A DNA stretch of 64,000 nucleotides from Serinus canaria (taxonomy: Eukaryota > Chordata > Aves > Passeriformes > Fringillidae), in assembly GCF_022539315.1 (NCBI RefSeq), contig NC_066338.1, forward strand, positions 1,488,001 to 1,552,000, in the 5' to 3' direction. The position numbers and the translations under genes were made by a program. Shown here in pieces: positions 1-9,360 of this stretch. The number at the start of each line of letters is the position of its first letter. The stretch's first letter is position 1. The notes under the pieces were generated by a model. It was not told the origin of the DNA. It saw only the letters and a program-made list of their open reading frames with translations, and made no database searches.

Positions 1-2959
1 AACGCCGAGGGATTCTTCCTGTGCTTGCACAGTTTTTTCTTGAGAGAAAGCCTGGAAAAGCTTTTTCGCTAAGATGTAGGCTGCAAGAGCCGCAGAAGAC
101 GGGTTACCGCAACTCGCCGAAGGAAGGTGCCGGTTCCCGGCGTCTTTCGGCAGAAGCCACGGTCCGGAGCACACAGCGACCGGCGCAATGCCTTGTGCGC
201 AAACAAGCCGCTTCTTCGGCTACAGCCGACTGAGAGCTCGGCAGATGCTGAGACGCGTTAAACGAAAGCGCAAAGTACTGGGATTTAGTGCCGAGCTCTC
301 AAACTGAGCCAGGACAAGAACTAATCACTTTCTAGACGTTTGCGCTTCGTTTAACAGATGAAGGGAAAAAGTTCTCAGACAACTTTTCTTTGCACCTTTC
401 TAAGCTATTTGAAGCACTCCGTGGGAAATCTTTCTTTTTCTTTCGCCTCGGAGCTGATAGGAATTCGATTATCTTTATGAACACATATCCGGGGATTCTA
501 ACTTTGCTGGCACAGTTTGTTCTTGAGAGAAAGCTTGGAAAAGCTTTTTCGCTAAGATGCAGACGACAAGAGCCGCAGAAGACGGGTTACCGCAACTCGC
601 CGAAGGTAGGTGCCGGTTCCCGGCGTCTTTCGGCAGAAGCCGCGGTCCGGAGCGCACCGCGACCGGCACAATGCTCTTTGCGTGAAAAAGCCGCTTCTTC
701 GCCTCCAGGCGACGGAGAGCTCGGCAGATGCTGAGACGCGTTAAAAGAAAGGCGGAAAGCACCGGGATTGAGTGCACATCTCTCAAACTCAGCCAGGACC
801 AGAACTAAGCCTTTTCCAGACGTTTAAACGTACTTGAACACAGGAAGGGAAAAAGTTCTCAGACAACTTTTCTTTGCATCTTTCTTAGCTCTTTGAAGCA
901 CTCTGTGGGGAATCGTACTTTTCCTTTTTGTCTCGGAGCTGATAAGAACTCGACTAGCTTCATGAAAAACGTGGAGGGATTCTTGCTGTGCTGGCACAGT
1001 TTTTTCTTGAGAGAAAGCCTGGAAAAGCTTTTTCGCTAAGATGTAGGCTGCAAGAGCCGCCAAAGACGGGTTACCGCAACTCGCCGAAGGTAGTTGCCGG
1101 TTCCTAGCGCCTTTCGGCAGAAGCCGCGGTCCGGAGCGCACCGCGACCGGTACAATGCCTTGTGCACGAACAAGCCGCTTCTTCGCCTCCGGGAGACGGA
1201 GAGCTCGGCAGAGGCTGAGACGTGTTAAACGAAGGCGCAAAGCACCGGGATTGAGTGCACAGCTCTCAAACTGAGCCAGGACAAGAACTAACCACTTTCC
1301 AGACATTTAAACTTACTTTAACATAGGAAGGGAAAAAGTTCTCCGACAACATTTCTTTGCAACTTTCTAAGCTATTTGAAGCACTCCGTTGGAATCTGTC
1401 CTGGTTTTGGACAAATTTGGAGAGAATCCCCAAAAAGGGCTTCTCCAAAAGCAAACCCACAGGCCCCTTCCCCAATTGGTTCAGGAAGAATTCCTCGGAG
1501 AGTGGTGGAAAGAACCTGTTTATTTGACAAGCACAGCACCCCCCAACACACACAATGAACAATACCGGATGACACCACTCTTCCACTGCTCTGAGAAAGA
1601 TGACAAATTCGGAAAAGTCTCTCCTGGGGGTTTGCTGTTATCAGTCCCTCCGGCGCTGAGGCAGCTGCTGCAGCCACAAGGTGTAACCTCTCTCTCGGTG
1701 TTCTGAATCCCAGTCCGGAGCAGTCAGCAGGTCCAAACGGAGTGGGGGGAACAGTCCAGAAAGGAATTTGGACTGTTTAGCTAAAGTAACTAATGAGAAG
1801 GGGGGAAAGAAGCAAGAGCAAGCAAAGCAGAAGTGAAGCAGAGGCAAGAGCGAGAGCAAAAAGCAGGGCAAAAAGCAGAGAAGCCGCAAAATACTCTGGT
1901 GCTATCTGTATGTCCCGCCGAGTAGCTGATAGGAGGCCCAAAACAAAACCTTCACTCTGCCAGTCTTAAAGGCACAGAACATAATATCCAGCATAAATTA
2001 CATACACACGAATGGGGATAACAGTCACCCTAGGACAGAATCTTACGTTTTATTTTCGTCTCGGAGCTGATAGGAATTCGACTAGCTTTATGAAAACACG
2101 TGCGGGGATTCTTACTGTGCTGGCACAGTTTTTTCTTGAGAGAAAGCCTGGAAAAGCTTTTTCGCTAAGATGTAGGCGGCAAGAGCCGCAGAAGACGGGT
2201 TACCGCAACTCGCCGAAGGTAGGTGCCGGTTCCCGGCGTCTTTCGGCAGAAGCTGCGGTCCGGAGCGCACCGTGACCTCCACAATGCTCTGTGCACGAAC
2301 AAGCCGCTTCTTCACCTCCGGGCGACGGAGAGCTCGGCAGATGCTGAGATGCGTTAAACGAATGCGCAAAGCACCGGGATTGAGTGCACAGCTCTCAAAC
2401 TGAGCCAGGACAAGAACTAATCACTTTCCAGACATTTAAACTTACTTTAACATAGGAAGGGAAAAAGTTCTCGGACAACTTTTCTTTGCACCTTTCTAAG
2501 CTATTTGAAGCACTCCGTGGGGAATCCTAGTTTTCTTTTTGCCTCGGAGCTGATAGGAATTCGACTAGCTTTATGAAAACACGTCCGGGGATTCTTCCTG
2601 TGCTGGCACAGTTTTTTCTTGAGAGAAAGCCTGGAAAAGCTTTTTCGCTAAGATGTAGGCGGCAAGAGCCGCAGAAGACGGGTTACCGCAACTCGCCGAA
2701 GGAAGGTGCCGGTTCCCGGCGTCTTTCGGCAGAAGCCGCGGTCTGGAGCACACCGCGACCGGCACAATGCTCTGTGCGCGAATAAGCCGCTTCTTCGCCT
2801 CCGGGCGACCGAGAGCTCGGCAGATGCTGAGACGCGTTAAACGAAAGCGCAAAGCACCGGGATTGAGTGCACAGCTCTCAAACTGAGCCAGGACAAGAAC
2901 TAATCACTTTCCAGACGTTTAAACTTACTTTAACATAGGAAGGGAAAAAGTTCTTGGAC
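1..2959 (+). repeat. 483-bp CpG-rich satellite array, about 4.8 copies
   Basis: The motif CTTTTTCGCTAAGATG starts at 61, 544, 1028, 2157 and 2640. The spacings are 483, 484, 1129 and 483 bp, and 1129 becomes exactly 483 when the inserted LTR plus its 5-bp target duplication (646 bp) is removed. Each unit has a GC- and CpG-rich half (for example 2650-2860) and an AT-richer half with a GGAATTCGACTAGC box. Copies differ by scattered substitutions, many at CpG sites. Open frames exist on both strands only because the period is divisible by three; frames and ends differ between copies, so this is not a gene family. The array enters from outside the window on the left and loses similarity at about 2959. 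I do not recognise the family by name. Chaffinch has a GC-rich satellite of about 500 bp that would be worth comparing. Confidence 0.93.
1397..2037 (-). mobile_element. Solo LTR of an endogenous retrovirus (ERVL-like), inserted in the 483-bp satellite
   Basis: The 641-bp element starts TGTCCT and ends AGGACA, a perfect 6-bp terminal inverted repeat with the TG...CA ends of an LTR. It is flanked on both sides by the 5-bp direct repeat GAATC (1392-1396 and 2038-2042), which is the target-site duplication. The satellite sequence resumes in register on the far side. Read on the minus strand, an AATAAA polyadenylation signal lies at 1519-1524 (seen as TTTATT on plus), about 515 bases into the LTR, which sets the orientation. 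There is no internal retroviral sequence, so this is a solo LTR left by LTR-LTR recombination. A 5-bp duplication suits ERV class III (ERVL); ERV class II usually makes 6 bp. The overall sequence resembles songbird ERVL LTRs from memory. The small open frames inside it are not genes. Confidence 0.93.
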
Positions 2960-4558
2960 GACCCCACCACTTCTAAAATTCTATTTAGAAGTAAAAAAGA
3001 ACCCATTCAAAAAAGTAAGTCTCTGTTCCCATCTGTATAAAATAAGCAGTTCATTTCCTGCTTTCTTAGCAGATTCTTTAGCTTCTATTTTTATGGCAAC
3101 CTTTTCTTGCTCTTCTAGATTAGAACAAAATTCTTACAGCATATGATGAAACATAGGTTTGCTGTATCTTATATATCCTATATTCTATATCTTATATTCT
3201 TATATACAGAAGTCCAGCAAGGAATTCAGACCTCAAAAGAAGCGTCTGTAGAACAAGATTCAGCACAACGTTGGGACATATAAGCTATTTTTCAGGAAAA
3301 GCGGCCAAACGGAAACTTTTTAGACTTCTATACGATCATGGCTGCTTGCTTCCAGAACCTGACCTAAGTTGCTGGAAACTAGCTGCAGTATTATTGTGGG
3401 CAGTGCTGTGAATGTAGGACATCGTCATTCTTCTCTTCCATTGAAAACCTCAAGTGGAGTCGCATCACTTCTCTTCAAAATTCTGGATTTCTTCGCAAAC
3501 TGGTAAAATAATGATAAATAAAGTGTTCTGTTCATGAAGTTTGAACCTAATGTTCAAAACGAAAAAGAAAAAAACATTCAGATATGGTCTGCAATAATAC
3601 AGCAGAGAGAAGATGAACCAGACTGGCCTACAAAAGAAAGAAGTGAAGCAGAATTTGGGATATTGGAATACCTTGTGATGAATTATTCAAATAAATCAAG
3701 AAATTAAAAATAACCTATTCAAATTCAATCAGTGATGGACAGATAGAGAAAAAGGACTAATTACTACTAATATTTCTTTCATTCTCCAACAAGAAGTGCA
3801 ATGATCCTCTTGAATGCACAGAAGATTTTTGGAAAAGACAGCAGCCTTCTTCTTCCCAACATATTACTCAGAACTCCAGGAGACAAATCATTTGAGGTAT
3901 GAGGAGATTTCTCTCTGTCAAACTTCCAGAGCATAGCCAATATTATCTTCCTTTAGGGATCCTCGCCTCCCTGGGGGAGTGCTGGATAGTCTACAGCCCC
4001 GGTACATCAGCCAGACACTCCGCCTTATTTCCCATGGCTTCTGCAGCAAGGACATCATCTCCACTGCCTTTCTAGCCAAAATATATGCAAGGCACAACAA
4101 AGAACATAGCCAAAACCTTGAGCACAGCTTATGGGCTTTGAAAGAAAAATCTCAGGATGGCAAAACTGGATCTTCTGATCCAAACCATCAGGAAACCTTT
4201 CTTTAGAAGTGTTGGGAAAGACAAAAGTTTGACAAGAAAGTCTCAGAGATATGTATGCTTGGCAGAAAGATTTTTGAATGTGGAGTCTGAAGAAAGAATA
4301 GAGTTGGAAGCAAGTTTTCATCTAGAAGGAAAGAATTGCTGAGCCAGTCTTACTGGATAACCAAGGAGGCAAAGAGTATGTTAGTTAGAAGGGGCTTTTA
4401 TGACATAGAGCAAAGGATAAACCCACCCCAAAGAAGAAGATGATTTCACCAAGCAGGAAGATAGCACAGGCAAACAAGTCAGCAAATGTGGCTAGCAGAA
4501 AAAAGGTCTCCGAATGTTCCACTGCCAAGAAAACTGAAAAACAACTTTCAGCTTCAAC
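2960..4558. other. Non-satellite DNA, retroelement-like, no intact gene
   Basis: This stretch begins where the 483-bp satellite loses similarity and runs to the start of the next LTR. It is moderately AT-rich, with no tandem period and no frame longer than 88 codons. The short open frames around 3918-4342 overlap each other on opposite strands and show no domain that I recognise. A TATATCC/TATATTC-rich patch lies at about 3168-3206, and ATAAATAAAG at about 3513 resembles a polyadenylation signal. The part nearest 4559 is in the position expected for degenerate retroviral internal sequence upstream of a 3' LTR, but I cannot identify gag, pol or env. It could also include a gene-derived or unique segment. 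Confidence 0.5.
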
Positions 4559-4863
4559 TGTAATGTACGAACTTTTAGTGAGTGGAGAATAGTAACATGA
4601 CTATGGTAATTAGAGTCGTTATGATAGGCTATAGATAAGAGATAAGGGATAGATTGGTTCTACTGTATGAAGATGCTCAGCAAAGTATATAATGCATTGT
4701 AACCAAAACCAAAGGCTCTCTAGGCCTGCCTGCAGCTGGAGCTGACAGATGTAGGTACAGGCTCTGTCACCCACCACCCTGGGCTGCTTCAATGTCTTGG
4801 ATGGAATAAACTGCATTTTGGAGAGCTGCCTGGAGTCCCGCATCCCTCAATTAGGCTCTTACA
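4559..4863 (+). mobile_element. ERV LTR, 305 bp (ERVK-like)
   Basis: The element begins TGTAATG and ends CTCTTACA, giving a perfect TGTAA/TTACA terminal inverted repeat. It has a TATA box, TATATAA, at 4686-4692 and a polyadenylation signal, AATAAA, at 4805-4810. Both fit a complete U3-R-U5 unit on the plus strand. From memory it closely resembles a common songbird ERVK-type LTR. The flanking hexamers (TTCAAC before, TGAGGT after) do not match, so it is not a simple solo LTR with intact target duplication. It is more likely one LTR of a partly deleted provirus or a rearranged copy. No clear tRNA primer-binding site follows it, and no clear polypurine tract precedes it. Confidence 0.8.
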
Positions 4864-5064
4864 TGAGGTGAAAAACTCTTCTGTGTATTGTACAAAAAAA
4901 TAGCTATGTAATCTAGAGTTGCATGACCCAATATTTCTATTGAACTGGAACAATTTTTATCAATATTATGGATCCACTTCTTTTCAGTGTGTTTGGTAAA
5001 ACACGCAAAGTATCATTTAAAAGGAATTATTGGATGCGTACTGCGTACTACGGATTAGTTAAGG
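4864..5064. other. Unassigned spacer between two LTR-like segments
   Basis: About 200 bp of AT-rich sequence without tandem repeats, open frames or recognisable signals. It contains the odd short direct repeat ACTGCGTACTACGG at about 5040-5053. It may be degenerate retroviral internal sequence. Confidence 0.4.
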
Positions 5065-5300
5065 TGTTGGTTTGGCATGTCTTGGTTTTTGGTGGGGAGG
5101 GAAGAAGCCAGCCACAGAAGTGATTTTTTGTGGAAAGCTCCTAGAAACTTCCTCTATGCTTGGCAAAGTGAATCCCTGCTTGGCACTAAGAACAGACATG
5201 CTGCTAAGCCAATTACAGAAGCTGGTAGTGCCTTGGTGATGTATTTAAGATGGAAATCAAAACTGCAGCCAGTTGAATTTGAAGTTGGGAAACTTTTGGG
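5065..5300 (+). mobile_element. Degenerate ERV LTR fragment (ERVL-like)
   Basis: The segment starting TGTTGGTTTGGCATG resembles, from memory, a widespread songbird ERVL LTR. The layout fits: a T/G-rich start, a GTGGAAAGCTCCTAGAAACTTCC-type block (about 5130-5152), a CCAAT-like AGCCAATTACAG at about 5208-5219, and a TATA-like TATTTAAG at about 5241. The 3' end is not clear, and no target duplication can be assigned. I call it a fragment. A library search would settle the family and limits. Confidence 0.45.
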
Positions 5301-5946
5301 TTGGCACTTCTCCTGGTTTGAAAGCAAAACCAGTGAGACACTCTGCTGCAGAGGGTGTTTATTATTGTAATGCAGTTCTCGTAGTCCGTTTTATAATCCT
5401 TCCTATTTTGTGCTGTTCTAGCATATGTTATTATTAATGGATTGTTCCTTTCCCCCCTGCAGTGTTGGTTTTTCCCCATAGACCTGCCCTTTTGTTCCCT
5501 GTTCCTTCTCCCATTGAACATCAACCCCTCCCCAAGCCTGCCCCTTTCTCTAGAAACTTCCCTATCAATTTTGTGCCCTTCGAAACCCCATTGGTTTGTT
5601 CAAGTTATTCTTCTCCCTTGTAGTCCCCCTACTGGTTTAAACATTGTGTTCCCCGCCTTGTGTTCCACCCCCACTTTCTCCCAGTTGCTTCAAGATTGTA
5701 TCCTCCCCTGGGACCTCCCCCCTTTTAGAAGTTGATGTTTGGCTCGGTTCCCTGGGCCAGGGCCTCCCGGCCAGTGCCTGTTGGGTTTGGGGGCGTTGCT
5801 TCCCCCGCCGGGACCTGGACCTCAGTTCTGTGAGCCAGGCCTGGGCTCTCTATCCCTACCATGGGGTGCAGGGCCCCCTGAAAATGGTGGCTGGTGGATC
5901 AGCCTGTTTGGGGTCTCAGTGGACCACTCTCTGCTACAGCTCTTTC
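5301..5946. other. C/T-rich then GC-rich non-coding segment, probably retroelement internal sequence
   Basis: 5440-5720 is pyrimidine-rich on the plus strand, and 5740-5940 is GC-rich (a GGGCCAGGGCCTCCC block and a CCCCGCCGGGACC block). Overlapping open frames of 87-120 codons run through it in two frames into the adenine-rich tract. Their composition is low-complexity (proline, serine, leucine, lysine), and they show no family that I know. The text near 5309-5345 (CTCCTGGTTTGAAAGC and following) looks like the edge of another LTR, but the other end is not visible. I see no supportable gene. Confidence 0.45.
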
Positions 5947-6009
5947 AAAAGAAAAAAAAAAAAAACCAAAAGAAAAACAAACAAACAAACAAAAAAAATT
6001 AATTAAAAA
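5947..6009 (+). repeat. Adenine-rich tract with (CAAA)n microsatellite
   Basis: Thirteen consecutive A residues are followed by AAAACAAACAAACAAACA and a further A run, directly after a GC-rich block. It could be the remnant of a retrotransposed poly(A) tail or simple slippage. No target-site duplication around a retroposed unit could be assigned. Confidence 0.85.
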
Positions 6010-6394
6010 GAGTTGAAAGAGCTGGCAGCTCAAAAAATTTTTGCAAGCCTGTTTCAGGACAAAAGGGACTTTCCACACTGTCAAAGAGGAACATCTTCAG
6101 TTTGGACTTTTTCCTGAAACTGAGCTGTTTGGACTTGAAGCAATGAACTTTCCTTGGCCTGTTTTTGCATTTTCTTCTATTTTAAGATTGTTTTGGTGAT
6201 GTGATGGGAATTTGATGTTCTGCAGGTGAAGAATTTCCCTGATGGTTCCACACCAGCATTTGATTGATACTTTTGATTGGCAAAACATAACAAAAAATGC
6301 CCCTCAGATGTTTGTTCTTTCCTCTGCTTGGTCCAGCAGATGAAATTGCAAACATTTTTCTTTTTAATTGCTTTTTAATATAAAAAGGGTGAGA
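6010..6394 (+). mobile_element. 3' internal remnant of an ERV ending in a polypurine tract
   Basis: This non-coding stretch sits immediately upstream of the LTR at 6395 and ends in the purine run AAAAAGGGTGAGA (6382-6394), directly abutting the LTR's TG. That is the position and composition of a retroviral polypurine tract, the primer site for plus-strand DNA synthesis. It identifies the following LTR as the 3' LTR of a plus-strand provirus rather than a solo LTR. No open frame over 75 codons remains and no env domain is visible. From memory the text resembles the 3' part of non-autonomous songbird ERVK-type elements. Confidence 0.6.
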
Positions 6395-6778
6395 TGTCAC
6401 CAACATATTTTATGAGAAATCCTTTACTTAGGATTTTTCCTCTCCTGAGAGCTGAGAGCCTCAGGAACAAACTGTAAACAATTCTTATCTGCTACCGTGG
6501 AATGCAACAGGGAGAAATCTGTGATTGGCCCCGTCAGACTGTTTGCAATTAAGAGCATATCACAGGACACCTGTTCTGTTGGTCTCAGTCTGAGAAGACC
6601 TGATTATGCATTCTATTCTATTCTTAGCATAGCCTTGTAGTGAAACATTTCTCTTTATACTTTTAGCATAGTTTTTATATCTTATATCTCATATAAAAAT
6701 AAATCAAGCCTTCTGATGCATGGAGCCAACTGTCTCGTCTCTTCCCTCCTCCTGTGACCCCAGGAAAACCATGTAACA
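6395..6778 (+). mobile_element. 3' LTR of an ERV, 384 bp, abutting the 189-bp satellite
   Basis: It starts TGTCACCAACA just after a polypurine tract and ends GTAACA, an imperfect inverted repeat of the start. A polyadenylation signal, AATAAA, lies at 6698-6703, within an A/T-rich stretch typical of the R region. It strongly resembles a common songbird ERV LTR from memory. The right end falls exactly where the 189-bp satellite begins: 6779 continues as GGTGCCAGCTTG, which is reverse-orientation satellite. The six bases before the LTR (GTGAGA) are internal retroviral sequence, so no target duplication can be tested. The 5' end of the provirus, with the other copy of a GGTGCC duplication, is not in the window. 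Confidence 0.85.
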
Positions 6779-9360
6779 GGTGCCAGCTTGAGTCTGGGAG
6801 GCATCCTGTGGAATGCAGAATTTTAGGAGCCAGAAGGCTAATCTGAGCCACAGGCCCTGGATCAACAATGCTGCCCCTATCAACGGAAACAAAGCTCACT
6901 AAACCTGTTTCTAGATGTCAGATTGCAGGAGGTACTTGGCACTCTCAAACCAGCCCAATTTGGTCCTGGATCCAGCTTGGTCCTTGGAGGCATCATGCGC
7001 AATGCGGAATTTTAGGAGGCCAACTGCTTCTCTGAGACACAAACCCTGGAATAACAACGCTGCCCCTTTTCCCTGGAATCAAGCCTCACCAACTCTGGTT
7101 CTAAAAATGAGTTTGCAGGAGGTACTTGGCACTCTCAAAGCATCCCAAGTTTCCACTGTTGCCACCTTGGTCCTTAAAGGCATCCTGCGCAATGCGGAAG
7201 TTTAGGAGAGAGCAGGATGCTGCGAGCCACAGGCTCTGGAACAACAAACGCTGCCCCTTTTCCCTGGAAACATAGCTCACCAAACCTGGTTCTAGGTTTC
7301 AGATTGCAGGAGGTACTTCGCACCCTCAAACCAGCCCATGTTTGCACTTGTGCCAGCTTGTTCCTGGGGAGGCATCCTGCGCAATGCGGAATTTTAGGAG
7401 CCAGAAGGCTGCTCTGAGCCACAGGCCCTGGAACACAACAACGCCCGTTTTCCTGAGAAACAAGACTCACCAACCCTGGTTCTAGGGGTCAGTTTGCAGG
7501 AGGTACTTGGCACTCTCAAACCAACCCAAGCTGGCACTGGTGCGATCTTGGTCCTGGGAAGCGTCCTGCGCAATGCGGAATTTTAGGAGCCGGAAGGCTG
7601 CTTTGAGCCACAGGCCCTGGAACACCCATGCTGACCTTTTCCCAGGAAACAAGACTCACTAACCCTGGTCCATGGTGTCAGATTGCAGGAGATACTTGGC
7701 ACTCTCAAACAGCCTAAGTGGGCACTGGTGCCAGCTTGGTCCTGGGTGGCATCCTGCACAATGCGGAATTTTAGGAGCCAGAAGGCTGCTCTGTGCCACA
7801 AACACTGAAACATCAACGAAATGCTCCCCGTTTTCCCAGGAAACAAAACTCGCTAACTGTGGTTCATAGGGTCAGTTTGCAGGTGGTACTTGGCGCTCTC
7901 AAACCAGCCTGACTTGGCACTGGTGCCAGCTTGGTCCTGTGAGGCCTCCTGCGCAATGCAGAATTTCAAGGGCCAGAATGCTGCTCCGAGTACCAAGCCC
8001 TGGAACACCAACACCGCCCGTTTTCCTGGAGAAATAAGACGCACCAACCCTGGTTCTAGGTATCAGTTTGCAGGAGGTACTTGGCACTCTCAAACCAGCC
8101 CAAGTTGGCACTGGTGCCAGCTTGGTCCTGGGAGGCATCCTGCGCAATGCGGAATTTTAGGAGCCAGAAGGCTGCTCCGAGCCACAGGCCCTGGAACACA
8201 CAATGCTGCCCTTTTCCCTGGAAACAAGACTCACTAACCCTGGTTCATGGTGTCAGTTTGCAGGAGGTACTTGACACTCTCAAACCAGCCCAAGTTTCCA
8301 CTGGTGCCAGCTTAGTCCTGGTGGGCATCCTGAAAAATGCGGAATATTTTGAGCCAGAAGGCTGCTCCGAGCCACAAGCCCTGAAACACCAACGCAACGC
8401 TGCACCTTTTTCCTGGAAGCAAGACTCACCAACCCTGGTCCTAGGTGTCAGTTTGCAGGAGGTACTTGGCACTCTCAATCCAGCCAGAGTTGGCACTGGT
8501 GCCAGCTTGGTCCTGGGAGGCATCCTGCACAATGCGGAGTTTTAAAAGCCAGAAGGCTGCTCTGAGCCACAAGCCATGGAACACCAACGCAACGCTGCAC
8601 CTTTTTCCTGGAAGCAAGACTCACCAACCCTGGTTCTAGGTTTCAGATTCCAGGAGGTACTTGGCATTCTCAAACCAGCCAGAGTTGGCACTGGTGCCAG
8701 CTTGGTCCTGGGAGGCATCCTCCACAATGCGGAATTTTTTGAGCCAGAAGGCTGCTCCGAGTACCAGGCCCTGGAAAACCAACAACGCCCTTTTCCCTAG
8801 AGAAAAAAGACGCACCATCCCTGGTTCTAGGTGTCAGTTTTCAGGAGGTACTTGCCACTCTCAAACCCGCCCAAGTTGGCATTGGTGCCAGCTTAGTCCT
8901 GGAAGGCATCCTGCACAATGCGGAATTTTAGCAGCCAGAAGGCTGCTCCGAGCCACAAGACCTGGAACAATAACACCGCCCGTTTTCCTGAAGAAACAAG
9001 ACTCACCAACTCTGGTTCTAGGGGTCAGTTTGCAGGAGGTACTTGGCACTCTCAACCTAGCCCAAGTTTGCACTGGTGCCAGCTTGGTCCTGGGAGGCAT
9101 CCTGAACAATGCGTAATTTTAGGAGCCAGAAAGCTGTTCTGAGCCGCAAGGCCTGGAACAAAAACTTTGCCCCATTTCCCAGGTTTGTAAAACTCACCAA
9201 CCCTAGTTCTAGGAGTCAGTTTGCAGGAGGTACTTGGCACTCTCAAACCAGCCCAAGTTGGCACTGCTGCCAGCTTGTGTCTGGCAGGCATCCTGCGCAA
9301 TGCGGAATTTTAGGAGAGAGTAGGCTGCTCCGAGCCACAGGCCCTGGAACAACCAACGCT
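6779..9360 (-). repeat. 189-bp satellite array, reverse orientation, about 14 diverged monomers
   Basis: Here the monomer reads as the reverse complement of the arrays further right, for example GGAGGTACTTGGCACTCTC and CTGGGAGGCATCCTGCGCAATG recurring about every 190 bp. Monomers are diverged from each other and belong to mixed subfamilies: some carry AGGAGAGAG in place of AGGAGCCAG, and some carry long A/T runs in place of it. The first monomer, 6838-6905, is the inverted counterpart of a rare marker monomer in the 16-33 kb higher-order region. It shares the GGATCAACAATGCTGCCCC block and the TTGAxxGGGG-type segment. Mixed, divergent monomers are typical of an array edge. Confidence 0.95.

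Noticed and set aside
475..1306. Arginine/leucine-rich minus-strand frames (103-160 codons) in the 483-bp repeat
   Set aside because: They recur with each repeat unit with differing starts and stops. This is a by-product of a CpG-rich satellite with a period divisible by three.
3918..4342. Four overlapping frames of 60-88 codons on both strands
   Set aside because: All are short, mutually overlapping and without similarity that I recognise. They lie in decayed retroelement-like sequence.
4559..4863. Solo LTR with target duplication
   Set aside because: The LTR itself is well supported, but the flanking hexamers TTCAAC and TGAGGT do not match, so the solo-with-duplication reading is not supported.
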